A DNA stretch of 64,000 nt from Micractinium sp. NFX-FRZ. Lineage: Eukaryota > Chlorophyta > Trebouxiophyceae > Chlorellales > Chlorellaceae. How positions within the stretch are numbered: the first letter of the stretch is position 1; each line of letters starts with the position of its first letter. The position numbers and the translations under genes are program-made. Under the pieces are notes generated by a model, which was given only the letters and a program-made list of their open reading frames with translations, searched no databases and was not told the DNA's origin. The stretch is taken from contig JAPTJF010000021.1 of the NCBI GenBank assembly GCA_029339195.1, positions 218,988 to 282,987 on the forward strand, given 5' to 3'. Below are positions 32,701-44,000 of the stretch, piece after piece.

Positions 32701-34376
32701 CATGTGCTGACGCAGGCAGGTGTGTTCATGCAAACCTGTGCATGGGCAGAAGGTGCAACTGCCAGTGAATCCCCCCCACACACCTCAAGCCGTCCTCCGT
32801 TCAGTCAGGCTTGCTCACACCGATATACTGCTCAGGACGCTGTGGCCCCCCACACACACCGCCCTCCTCCATCCACCTTTGCTCCCCCCGGAGCGTTTCA
32901 AGACTGCTGCAGCAGACTGCCAGGCTGCACAGTTGCTGTGCACGACGTGTCATCAGCAGCCCACCTGAGGTCGTCCACTTTGGAGTCCGGCTTGCTCTCT
33001 ACGATGCACTGCTCCGGCACGCTGGGGCGCAGGTAGCCCAGCAGGCCGTAGGAGCGCAGCAGCAGCAGGCGCACGCCGTGCTGCCGGCAGATTGTGTCTA
33101 TCGTCACCGCGTCTGCCTCACACAGCTGCATTGCATGAATGGGCACATGTGATGGACACTTGGGTGAGTGGACACATGTGAGGGATACAACCGGCAAGGA
33201 AGGATTGGAAAGGAAATTTCCAGACCATGTCAACCGCAGCAGCTTCTGTTCACACAGCTGCAGGGCTTGGCTGGGTTGAGCATCCAGCATCCGAGGGGTT
33301 GGCTGGGCTGGCTTCAGCCAGGTTTCAGCAGCGTTTGCCAGCATCCCACGTGTTGCTGCCTTCCTGCCCTTTACACCTGATCCAACAGGACATGAGGCGG
33401 TACATCCGCTCCCACGCTAGCCCAAACCCACCTCACAACGGTCTCACACCACAACACCTCATCCCGCCGCCACAATGGGGTGCTCACCTGCGTGGCTATG
33501 ACCAGCGTGAAACGACGGAAGAAGTCTGGGTTGGAGTTCATCAGGCTGCGGGGGCTCTCCTCCACGTAGCTCCCACCCACGCTCTCGTTGAGCTCCTTCA
33601 GGCACTCTGCATCAGGAGGAGCATGCATGCGGCAACAATGGGGGTATTGACGAGTTCCAAGGAGAGGGTACGAGGGCAGGCAGGGGCATGCCTTCCATAC
33701 ACGCTATTTATGAGCAAGGGAGCAGGAAGGCTGAACAGGTGCAGGCAGGTGGCGGCCCAGGGAGGGGGCAGCTGAGGAGAGGAGGGGGCAGGCAGGTGCG
33801 AAGCCAAGAAAAGCAGCAATATGGAACTGAGCGTGAGGGCATGCCGCCTCTGGAAAGGTGCGCGATTCAAAGCAAGCTGCGCAGGCGAGTGGGGTGGCCG
33901 GGTGGCGGCTGTGCAAGGGGAGCACAAGGAACGCAGCGCTGGCAACCTCGGACTGGGCGGGCCAACCAAGAACACAAATGATAGCGACCCTTGCCCAGCT
34001 GACAGCCTTCACGGTCGCCACAGCCACCCGGCCGCCCAAAAGCCAATGCCAACATCAATTCGCCACCATGCCCCACTCCTTGCTCGCAGGCCCGCCCGCC
34101 CACCCACCCACCCGTGGCGCACTGCGCTCGGCTGGTGGCCAGCCCATCAGCGGTGAGCAGGAAGTTGTTGCCCAGGTCTGCGGGGGTCACCTTGGCTCCA
34201 TCCACGACAGTGAAGGAGTGGATGCCTCCCAGCACCAGGTTTTTGAGGGCCTCTGTGCCGGTGGGCCCCGCGTTCAGCAGGCAGACGCGCGCCGACTCCA
34301 GCGCCTCCTGGCCGTGGGCGCCCCAGATGCGGATGCCGCGATCATAGCGCTGCGCCTTGTTCACGGGGGCGGACAT
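29779..34376 (-). CDS. AXR1: NEDD8-activating enzyme E1 regulatory subunit (AXR1/NAE1/ULA1)
   Basis: Ten minus-strand exons: 34112-34376, 33488-33606, 32965-33125, 32557-32648, 31929-32065, 31513-31629, 31157-31313, 30703-30817, 30302-30478, 29779-30055; 538 residues, close to the about 540 of plant AXR1. Conserved blocks: [77 protein letters not shown]...[15 protein letters not shown], and [18 protein letters not shown]. It pairs with the catalytic ECR1/UBA3 subunit to activate RUB/NEDD8 for cullin modification; like other AXR1 proteins it shows no catalytic-Cys domain. The ATG at 34376 matches the family N-terminus. Head-to-head with the FAM114-like gene. Confidence 0.93.
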
Positions 34377-34745
34377 CTCGCCGCTGAGAGCGGGTTCCAG
34401 GCTTTGAGGCGACGCCGAAGTCGAGGGAGAGCGCATGGATGGCCCCGATCACACAGCAAGGGCGGGCGCACAGGGCCGGCAGGCTGTGCGATTGGAAATG
34501 GCCGCCCCGATCGGCCTGTTTAGTTCAGTCTTGACCGGCCCATCCCTGCCTTGCTGGCGCCCCCAAGCCGAGTCTCAAACTCGATAAGGCGCCGCTGCGG
34601 CCGATGCATTGAGCTGCACATGCACACAGCAGCGCTGCTGGACGTCTCGAGGCCGTTGTGGCTGCCTGCATTCGCAACCGATCGCTCATAGGCATTTCCC
34701 GTCTCCCCACCGAGCTGCCCCTGCTGCTCGGCACCTCGCAAGCAC
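34377..34745. promoter_or_regulatory. Shared 5' region of AXR1 (-) and FAM114-like gene (+)
   Basis: 369 bp between divergent start codons; a bidirectional promoter is inferred from spacing only. Confidence 0.45.
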
Positions 34746-37700
34746 ATGAGCGGTCAGGGACCAGCCGAGGACGACTCCCTAGACGACTTTTTCGAGGAAC
34801 TGGACAGTGCGGGTTTGCAAGTCGAGACGCACGAACTGGACGGCGTTAGCGCCGCAGACGACATTGCAGAAGACTGGGACGAGCTAGACAGCGCGCCAGC
34901 CGTCATGTCCGCTCCACCCTCCACTTCTGGCACCGACTCCCCGCCGACCCGCCCTGGCAGCGGCGGCCAGGCACCACCTGCGGCGCCTGCAGCGCCCCCA
35001 GCAGCAGCAGTAGCGGCAGTCAGGCAGCCAGTTGCATTGCCGCCAGCAGCAAAGCCGCCGCAGCTTGCTGCAGCCGTGCGCCCTGCAGCAACAGCCCCAC
35101 AGGGAACAGGAGCGCCGGCAGTACGGCCAGCCGGAGGCAGCGCCCCGACACTGGCTGGGCCCCGCCCCGCACCTCCCGCCGCAGCTGCAGCAGCTGGCAC
35201 CACCAGGCAAGGCTCAGCTACGCTGGCTCCCATGGCCAGAGCGGCATCGGGGGGCGTTGCTCCTTTTACCCGGCCCGCCGCCCCTGGCGTCGCTGCTGTG
35301 GTGCCGCGGCCAGCACCAGCAGTAGCAGCGGCAGCAGCCCCAACAATTGCAACACCAGCAGCAGCAGCGCTGCCCCGCTCAACCTCTGCAGGCGCCGTGC
35401 CTGCCATGGGCGCAAGCGCTGCTCCCGCCCAGGCAGCGGCTCACACGGGGCCGGCAGCGGCGGCGCAGCCCAGAGCGCCAGCAGCGCCAGCAGCCAACCC
35501 AGGCTTCAGGCCGAGTGTGCGGCCGCCTGCGGCAGCCGCTGTACCAAGGCCTGCGGCCGCAACCGGTGCGGCATCTGCAGCAGCAGCAGCGGTAGCAGCG
35601 CGGGGCACCCGGCCGGGAGGTGCTGCTCCCGCCGCTGCTCCCGCCAGGCCGGCAGGCCCCACGGTGGCTACACCGGCAGCACCGCCCACTGGTGTCGCGC
35701 CCACACCGGGTGCCTCTGGGAAGCTCTCTGGCAGCCAGCCGCCTGCTGCTGCTACAGCTGCTGCTCCTGGCAGCGCTCCCGCTGCAGCCACTGCAACGGC
35801 GGCAGGCTTGCCGGCCAGGCCTGCCCCAGCTGCTGCTCTGAGCAGTGAAATCGAGGAGGCATCTGTGGCATCCGAGAAGGTGAGATAAGTGCGGGTCCCA
35901 AGGGTGCGGCAGCTTAGGTTGTTTCCAGCAGGGCAGCGCACATGCTTGGCCTCCACATGGCACCCATCCTGCAGGCTGCACGTGAGCACACCAGCGGCTG
36001 GCCCACATCTGACAGATACGCTGTGCGCTGTGCTGGCCCCTTGTTTGCTGCCTGCAGTCCTCCCGGCAGCTGCTAGGAGAAGGCAGCGACGAGGATGCCA
36101 GCGCCAGCGAAAGCGCATACAGCAGCGGCGGCGGCGGTGCCGGCGGTGGCGCTTGGGGCGGCTGGGGCGCGCTGGGCCGGCTGGGCGCCTCGCTGCAGGC
36201 CGCAGCTGCCACCGCCATCAAGGATGTGTCTGACCTGGGGGAAAGCTTCCAGCAGGTGGGCAGGTGGAGGTGGGGGCAGCGGGGAAGCTGTGGGGATGGA
36301 TGGTGGGGGGCTGGGAAAGAGACGGGAAAGGAGCTGGTCCACCCCATGCACGTGCCATCTTGCTGTCCCTGTGCACCGGATTGAACATTAAGAGGTGGTT
36401 GAGGCATGACTTTATGAGCGAGGTAGGGCGGCAAATGGAGGCCTAACCTGGAATCACATGTTCCTTCCCCAACAGGTGCTGCAAGAGGTGGCAGAGGCTT
36501 CAGATGAGGAGGAGGCGGGGGCACAGGTGCGGCGCGCCCCGCCGCCCCCTGGCGCAGCATCCCCGCTGCCTCCTGAGCAAGAGGCTCGGCGGCGGCAGAT
36601 CCTGGCGCGGCTGGCTCAGGAGGATGAGGAGGACGTGGCGCCACCCCAGCAACCCCAGCAGGCACAGCAGGCAGCAGCAGCGGCAGCGCAGGGCGGCGAG
36701 GGCGGCGCGGCGGAGGCGCCGCCAGCTGGCGCTTCCAACGCGCTCAACAGCCTGTGGGGCTGGGGTGCCACCCTGGCCTCGAAAGTGGAGCAGGCAGCGG
36801 CCACTGTGGGGCGGGAGCTGGCAGAGACGGTGCATGATGCGCAGCCAGCGGTGGCAACAGCTTCCAGGTGAGAGCACCGCCAACTGCGGATGATCTGGCG
36901 GCCTGTTGGCCTACAGCAGCCTTATGTGCGCATGCCCCTACACCCTGGGTCGCTGTAGGGAAGCCGATGCATGCGCATGTCTGCACTATAAACTAGCCAC
37001 GCTGCTGCTGCTGCCAGCTCTCTGCACCCTGCACCACCGCCTCCTGCCGGGATTGGCTCCAAAACACTCACTTCCGTGCCTCTCATGCCGCGCTTCCCCC
37101 TGCAGCAAGGCGGCTGCAGGCGGGCGGGCCGCCGAGTTCCGGCTAGGCTCCACGCTGGGCGCGCTGGGGCGCACAGCGCAGGGGCTGCTGGAGCAGGCAA
37201 TGGCTGAGGTGGCACCCAGGTGTGAGGTGGCGCCAGCTGGCCGGCTGTACAGCTGGCTACCGCCTACTTGCATGGTACAGCGGAAAACTTCTTTGGAATT
37301 GTGTCTGGTCCAATGCAGGTGCTGGCTGTGCGTGCGGCTGCAGCGTGCCTCAACGCGCCGCCCGACTCCCTGCCCCACCTGCCTCATGAGCGGCGCCTCT
37401 ACCTGTCTGCACTCACCCCGCCTGCCTGCCTCTGCCACCCCTGCACGCCCGCTGCTCCAGGCCGGGCGCCGGCGGCTCTGGTGCCTCTGACGAGCCGCTG
37501 AGCTTTGCGGATGCCCTGTACATTGCTGGCGGGCGCAGCGCCCAGGAAGACCTGGAGGCACTGTCCAACGACAGCGCCAGGTCAGCAGGCGGGCGGGGTG
37601 GTCGTTGCGGGTGGTGCCCTGTCGTGGCAGGGCAGTGGCAAGGCAAGGCAGCCCACCAGCAGAGGCCCCGGCGGCTCTTCACAACCACAGGGCCAGGTCT

Positions 37701-39067
37701 GCGTTACTGGCGGGAAGCGAGCTGCAGGGAAGGAGCTGCAAGAAGGGCGGTACCGTCTGTAGGAAGGGAGCTGCAAGAAGGGCGGTACCGTCTGAGGAAG
37801 GGAGCTGCAAGAAGGGCGGTACCGTCTGTAGGAAGGGCGCAAGGCCGGGCGGCACCCCAGAGGGTGCTTTTGAGCAGGTGCTGTTGTGAGCGCTTACGCC
37901 CCTGACCACCCAGTGCTTCCTCTATTCCCTGCCCTGGCCAACCTCACGTCGCTTGGTCATCCTGCCTTAAACCTTGCTGCTGCTTGCCCTTCCCCCCGAT
38001 GTGTCTTCCTGCAGGATGGCCAACCGCCTGCGTTCCCTGCTGCCTGAGGAGCAGCGTGCCAGCCTGGAGGCGGCGCTCGCCAGCCTGGCACCCGTCTTTG
38101 ACCTGCGCACGCCTCTCCCAACCGATGAGGACCCAGAGGGTGCCGCGCCCGCGGGCGCTGACGTGGCGCCTGCCACTCGGGCGGCCGTCGCAGCGGGGCA
38201 CAGCTTGATTGAGGAGCTGGCAGCTGCTGGCTGCGAGCGTGCGGATGCGCTGGCGCAGGCAGCAGCCGACAGCGCGGCACAGCTGGTGGCCGCCCCTGCA
38301 GCCGCCACCGACGTGACGGCGTCGGTGGCAGGCGAGCAGGCCGCACCTGGCAGCGAAGACGCTGCCGCTGCCTCCGCCGCTGCTGCCCCAGCACCTGAGG
38401 ACGGTGGAGCCAGGGCACCGGTAGCGGAGGCTGCAGCGCCGGCGCCGCCTGCGCTGGCAGCTCTGGCAGGGCTGCACGCCGACGGCGTGCGCTCCGTTGC
38501 CGAGCTGTGCGCACTGTGCCTGGAGCGCCTGCTTGCCCTGGGCCGCAGCCTGTCTGCCTACTACCGATACGGCAAGCCAGCGGACGACCACATCTCGTGG
38601 CAGCCCAGCTGCCAAGCCAGCGGCCTGCTTCTGCGTGGGCAGGCGCTGCGCATGCTGGAGGATCTGCAGGCCATGGCAGCGGCGTATGGAGCAGCGCTGG
38701 GCTCTGCAGGTGAGCGCGGCAGCGGTGGGGTGCAGGTTGGGACGGCTGCTGGTGGGGCGGGATAGGGGCCTGGGTTGCTGGCAATGCAGTGCTGCTCTGT
38801 GAAAAGGTGCAACAGGACCGCTTGTCAAGCCCCTGCCTATGCCTGGCCGCCCACTGGCACATTGCTGCTGGCTCTCCTGCTGCAGGCAACCACCTGGATG
38901 CTGCAGCGGGCAGCAAGGCCTACAGCCACGCCGCAGCCCCCATGGTGCACGGCCTGCAGACGGACAGTGAGGCGGCAGCAGCGCGCGTGCATGACGCCAC
39001 CAGAAGCTTGCTGCAAGTTGTGTGGCTTACCAGCGTGCCCAGGGCCACGCTTGAGGAGCTGCTCTGA
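34746..39067 (+). CDS. FAM114/NOXP20-like protein
   Basis: Seven exons: 34746-35879, 36058-36255, 36476-36867, 37106-37219, 37461-37580, 38015-38709, 38886-39067; 944 residues. Exon 1 starts acidic (LDDFFEELDSAGLQ) and continues with about 330 residues of Ala/Pro low complexity. Then come GGWGALGRLGASLQAAAATA and LWGWGATLASKVEQAA, the Trp-Gly amphipathic repeats typical of the FAM114 family, and LEALSNDSARMANRLRSLL with VFDLRTP, matching the family's C-terminal helical part. FAM114 proteins are Golgi/Rab2-associated autophagy or traffic factors in animals; the role in algae is not established. No membrane helix. Exon 4 to 5 joins in phase but an extra small exon between them cannot be excluded. 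Intron 5 holds a 35-bp minisatellite. Confidence 0.75.
37732..37835 (+). repeat. 35-bp minisatellite in FAM114-like intron 5
   Basis: Three near-identical units at 37732-37766, 37767-37800 and 37801-37835, each containing GGAGCTGCAAGAAGGGCGGT followed by ACCGTCTG; the middle unit lacks one T. Confidence 0.9.
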
Positions 39068-39508
39068 GCGCTGTGGGGCCGCTGTTGCTACTGTGCAGGC
39101 CGCGTGATTTTTTTTCTCAAACTGGCTGGCCACCCGCACACACTCTCCCAGTCACATATCTCCTTTCTCCCCGTTGTTGCTCTGCTTCCTTTGTGCATTG
39201 CGTGATGCGTCACATTTTGGCTGCGCTGCTTGGCAGCATGTACACTAGGCATGCAAATATGTAAGAATAGCAGAGTGCGCAGGATGGCAAGGGGGCAGTA
39301 CTTGGCGTGTATTGCAGTTGTTTAGATGTTGAGGACAGTTGTGCAAGTGTTAGGGGACTCGCAGGGGCAGTCATTGATGTGTGATGGGACCCCCATGGGC
39401 AGTGATACTAGTCAGGAGTGGGTCATGGTGGACAGGCAGGGGTGGATTGCAGGTGGGATCGCCGGGGCGCATGCACGGCGCTTTGCCTGGGCTGGCCCTT
39501 GTGACTGC
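39068..39508. other. Convergent intergenic region
   Basis: 3' UTRs of the FAM114-like gene (+) and of the small membrane protein (-). Apart from the TGTAA at 39260 nothing specific is seen. Confidence 0.4.
39260..39264 (+). terminator. Putative polyadenylation signal TGTAA for the FAM114-like gene
   Basis: TGTAA 193 nt after the stop codon, in AT-richer sequence. Confidence 0.5.
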
Positions 39509-40427
39509 CTACTGAAAGTACACTGTGGGGTGCGCCTGCGTCACGCCCGCCAGCAGCAGGGCGGAGGCGCCCAGGACCAGCAGCATGCCAGCCACCAGCG
39601 CCGCCACCAGCGCGCGCTGCCCCGCGGAGCTGCGGCGGCCGGCGCTGGGCAGCGCCAAGCCCACCGTCACGCCCGCCAGGAAGGCCTGCGCATGGAAGGG
39701 GAGGGAGGGGCAAAGAACACATGTTGACATCTTGGGCAAAGAGGGCAACTGCTGGCCAGCACCCACAAACCATGCGGCACCCGCTCACCTCCTCCCAGGT
39801 GCCGCCCGCCAGGCCCGCGCCGCTGCTCGCCGCAGCACCCAGCCGGCCAGCCAGGCGCTCCAGCACGGCGCGTGCGTCGCTGGGCAGGCTGGTAGCGGCT
39901 GGCGGCGGCTGCGGCGTAGCGCCAGCGTCGGAGCAGGGGGAGTCGATGAAGGAGTCGTCATTCAGCAGCGACTTGACGGCCACCGGCGGCCGGCCCTCGC
40001 TCTTTGACGGGGTGATGGCTGGCGAGGCGTGCGGCGTGGCGGCGGGGCACTGGTCCTCCTGCTGCGGCTCGGCCGTGTTGGGTGCAGCAAAGCCGCAGCC
40101 CCTGCCAGGTGGGAGGCGGGGTGTGCGGTGGTGGGCGTTTTGGCAGCGCAGAGGGGACGAGCAGCTGCTGCCAGCCGCCCTGCCTGTCCTGGCCCAGCTG
40201 CCCTCTCGCCCATGCCACCTCTGAGCGCAAACAGGGTGTCCAAGGCGCCCAGCGGCGACCCACACTCCCGCTGCCTGCGAAAAATCAACGCCTCACCAGG
40301 AAGAGGCGCCGCTGCTAGGCGCCTTCAGGTGCGAAATGGGAGCCGCAGCTGGCTTGGCCGGCTTGGAGGCTCCAGGCCTGCGGGCGGCGGCAGCAGCGCC
40401 GCTAGTGTAGGGAGGCAGGCGGGTCAT
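39509..40427 (-). CDS. Hypothetical tail-anchored membrane protein
   Basis: Three minus-strand exons: 40297-40427 (from ATG), 39789-40101, 39509-39685; phases agree and give 206 residues. The N-terminal 45 residues are Ala/Pro/Lys-rich. The middle is a Ser/Pro-rich, probably disordered part (VKSLLNDDSFIDSPCSDAG) followed by a helix (DARAVLERLAGRLGAAASS). The C-terminus has two hydrophobic stretches (AFLAGVTVGLALP and ALVAALVAGMLLVLGASALL), the second long enough to span a membrane, ending TVYFQ. No family recognised. A short open stretch at about 40225-40280 inside intron 1 looks protein-like but cannot be included in phase. Confidence 0.55.
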
Positions 40428-41046
40428 GCTGGTGTTCTAAGCGAGAGTGGAGGGCGTGCAGGCGCGGGGAGAGGAGGAATGCAAGAAACAAGTGGATGCG
40501 TTCACGCAAGGCAAGAGTCCCAACAGCATGGCGCCAGCTGTCCATGCGATTCAAAGTCATCCGGCCAGAGCCGCTCCTCTGCTTCCGTCAGCTCTATTCA
40601 ATGGTCCTGGGAACGCTCAAACCAGGCAAAACCTGCCATGCTACAAAGGCAACGGAGCTATTGGCTGACGCTGGCCAGCGTACCCTGGCGGTGTCCCGTG
40701 CCCAGCACCCACGTCTAGTAGTACAATTTACAGCGCTCGCCAGCGCTCGGCCACTGGTAGCAAAGGAGCAATGCGACACAATGAAGAAGCCATGCACTAG
40801 GGAAGAAGAACACTCGAAAAAGAAAGGGGCAGTTGTGAACAAAGCAGAAGGATGCAGAAGAGTCATGCAGCAGGGGTGTGTCACGGCCAAAAGGGAGGCA
40901 AAGAGAGTGCGGTCCAGCGGAGCTGAGCACGCGCACAGCAGGCCAGGGGCGAGTTCAAGTTGTAAGCAATCATTCGTTGGCATGAGCAGTCATGGGCATG
41001 TGCCGGGTTTAGAATGTGCGCCAAGATATTACGAGGGCGCTGCTTC
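40428..41046. other. Intergenic between two minus-strand genes
   Basis: Promoter side of the small membrane protein and 3' UTR of the subtilase, AT-richer than its surroundings (40700-41000). TTACA at 40728-40732 may be the subtilase polyadenylation signal. No gene supported. Confidence 0.4.
40728..40732 (-). terminator. Possible polyadenylation signal TGTAA for the subtilase
   Basis: TGTAA on the minus strand, 315 nt past the stop at 41047; the distance is long, so moderate support. Confidence 0.3.
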
Positions 41047-44000
41047 TCAGCGGCGCCCGCCCGCAGGCGGGCCGGAGGCCGCCTGCACTGCCACCGGTAC
41101 CGGCGCGACGCTGCCGCTGCCGAGCACGCTGTACAGCAGGCGGTTGGGCGTGCCGGGATTGAACTTGGAAGATGCAATCTTGTTGAGGGTGGCGGTACCT
41201 GTCAGGGCAGCAGCCACTTCGCGAGGCGTGGCGGTGGGATGCTCTGCCAGGTACACTGCTGCCACGCCTGCAAGGGACGAGGACGACCAGGGAAGGGCAG
41301 AGAGTGTGTGGCAGGGGCAGAGAGAGAGAGCCTGCAAGCGGTCAGGTATTGGATGGGACTGCACGCAGCACAACACGCCTTTTGCACATGTACACAGAAT
41401 CCAGCAACCGGCACAACACCCAGCACCCAACATCGCGCAAACCAACCAGCACCCAACTACCCACCCACCCACCTGCGACGTGGGGCACGGCCATGCTGGT
41501 TCCGCTGGCGTAGGTGTAAGCTCTGTCATCGACGGTTTCGCAGCGGGATGGGCCGCCGCAGGCAGAGAAGATGTCGACGCCGGGGGCAAAGATGTCCAGG
41601 CAGGCGCCGGTGTTTGACCACTTGTAGATGTCCTCCGGGTCGCCTACAGGGTCAGCAACAGGCAGGCACAGCGACAGGTGGGCGCAGTCAACGGGGACAG
41701 CACACAAAGGGAAAGGAGGGCAGGGGAGCATGCATATGTGCAGCATGCCAACAGGCCAGTGTAGCAGCACCCACGAATGGCGCTGGCTGCCGGGCTGCGT
41801 GCCCGCAGGCACCACCCTTCCCTGCACAACCTGCGGCGCAGATGTCTGCAGCACCCACCTGACTTGGTGCCGTTGAACTTTGTGGGGACGTTTGATGCTG
41901 CCACTGTGATCACCTCAGGAACATTGGCTGCAGGGCGTCGAAGGAGGCCAGAGCAGGCAAGCAACTCTTAGCATGAAGCAAGGAAGCAAGCCATGAGCAC
42001 AGCAAGCGGCTGGGGCTTTGAGGGATGCATGCTTGGTGTCAGTTGAAGGCGAGCAGGCCCTGCGCACCGTTGTGCTGGCCATCAAGGGGGGCCTCTGCCC
42101 TGCACCCTCTCCCACGTCAACCACCCGGCGATTCCCTGGCGACGAATCCTTCGCCCGCCCACCTGCCAGCGACGCATGGCATCCATCCCGCAAGGAGCCA
42201 CTTGTCAGCACCCGCTCCCGGCCCTGCCACCCTGGTGCCCCGCCCACCTGGCGCCACGTAGCAGGCATCCACTCCAGAGTTGCCCGAGGCCACCACGACT
42301 GTGATGCTGTGGTCGTTGATCAGGCTGCGCACCGCATCCTCCAGCACCCGCGACCAGGAGCCGACCTGTGTCAGGGGCGGGCCAGGGCAGAGGGGCATTA
42401 AGGTGCGGGTGAGCTGGGCAGGGGCGGGTGCTGAACCCGCATGGCCGCCGGGTGAGTTAAAGTGCAGGCACCCAATGGCTGCCTCCTTGGAGGGGCAAAA
42501 ATGCAGGCACCCAATGGCTGCCAGCGACTACATAGAGAGCCGAGAGATGCTTGCAGCCCACCTGAATGCCCAGCGACAGCGTCACCACTGCCGGCTTCTT
42601 GTGGTTGGCTGCAAGGGCAGGCCGCAGGGCAGGCAGAGGGCAGGGCGGTGAGACGGCAGCCGGGCGGAGCACATCATGGAGGCGGCGGCCGACTCGGAGG
42701 CAGGGCAAAGGAACAAAAGTGCCAGGCACCACGGCAGCCAAACCAAGCAGCCTGACCAGACAGCCATCTGCAGAAACAGGAACCCGCTGGCTCTCACCGC
42801 TGTTTGCTACACCCCCCGTGCAGCTGGCGCACCTGCCACCCAGTCCAGCCCCGCCACTGTGTCGCTGATGGTGCCGCTGCCGGTGCAGTCCAGGATGCGC
42901 ACAGCCACCACCTCGGCCTCCTTGGCCACGCCGACCTGCGGGGAGGAAAGTGGGATGTGGATGAGTGAGGGCAGTGGAGCCAGAGGAAGGGATATGTGCA
43001 GGGCCACCGATGCGGGCTGTGATACCCGGGGTATGGCAAGCTGCCCGGCCTCCCCTGCTGGCAACAACACCTGTTGTGTACACAAAGCCGCGACGCACCT
43101 GCAGCCCAATGGCGCTCCCAGCCACGTGCGTACCTGAGGCAGGAGGAACACAGCAGGGACGGCACGATCAGTTTGGTGGCGTGCAGGCAGGTAGGCGAGC
43201 ATGCAGGCAAGCAGGCAGGCGGGCAGGCAGGTATGCAGGCTTTTGCCCCGCTCTCATCTGGGAGTGCCCCAGCCCAACCAAAGCAGCCCACCACCCTGCC
43301 ACGTCACCCCGCCCCGCCCACCATGCCCGTCGCAGTCCTCGGCATCATAATCGTCCTCAACAAAGTCGAAGCCTGTGAGGGGGAGGGAGAGAGCAGGAAG
43401 GTTGTGGGTTTGCGTTAGATTGCGGCGTTCCAGACGATTTCCGTTAGATTGCAACGTTCCAGAGAAATTGGGGTGGGGAAGGGGTTGCACAGCAGGGCAA
43501 GACAGTAGGGAGTCAATGCAGCCTATGCAGCAGCTGGGCTATGCTGACTAGTGGGGCACACGGCCCATCCAGCGCACACGCCGGCATGTGGCCGAGCTTC
43601 CTTTTGGCACGTCAACTTCCAAGGCCACCCCAACCCAGCATGCAGCACGTGCCCATCCGCAACCGCCCACCCACCCACCCACCATACAGGGCGCGCGTGC
43701 GGCCGCCGTTCTGGCTCTGGAACTCCTGGTGGGTGGGCTTGATGCCGCTGTCCACCACGTAGATTGTGGCGCCCTTGCCCGTGCCAGCGGTGGTGGCTGC
43801 ACGCACAAGTCCGGGGGCGGCGGCATGTGAGGCAGGCAGCATGGCATGTGTTGCGGGCGCAGCAGCACGACACATGGCGGTGGCGGCAGGCGGCAGGCAG
43901 CCAAGCAGATGAGCAGGCAAACTGGCAGGCAGGCAAAAAGCTCCTTCCAATCACCCCAACACAAGCCCCAATGGCATAGGACTGAACAAGGTTGACCCAC

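Noticed and set aside
40225..40288. Protein-like stretch (ECGSPLGALDTLFALRG) as an extra exon of the small membrane protein gene
   Set aside because: Including it needs a 22-nt intron and gives the wrong phase for the next, clearly coding exon.
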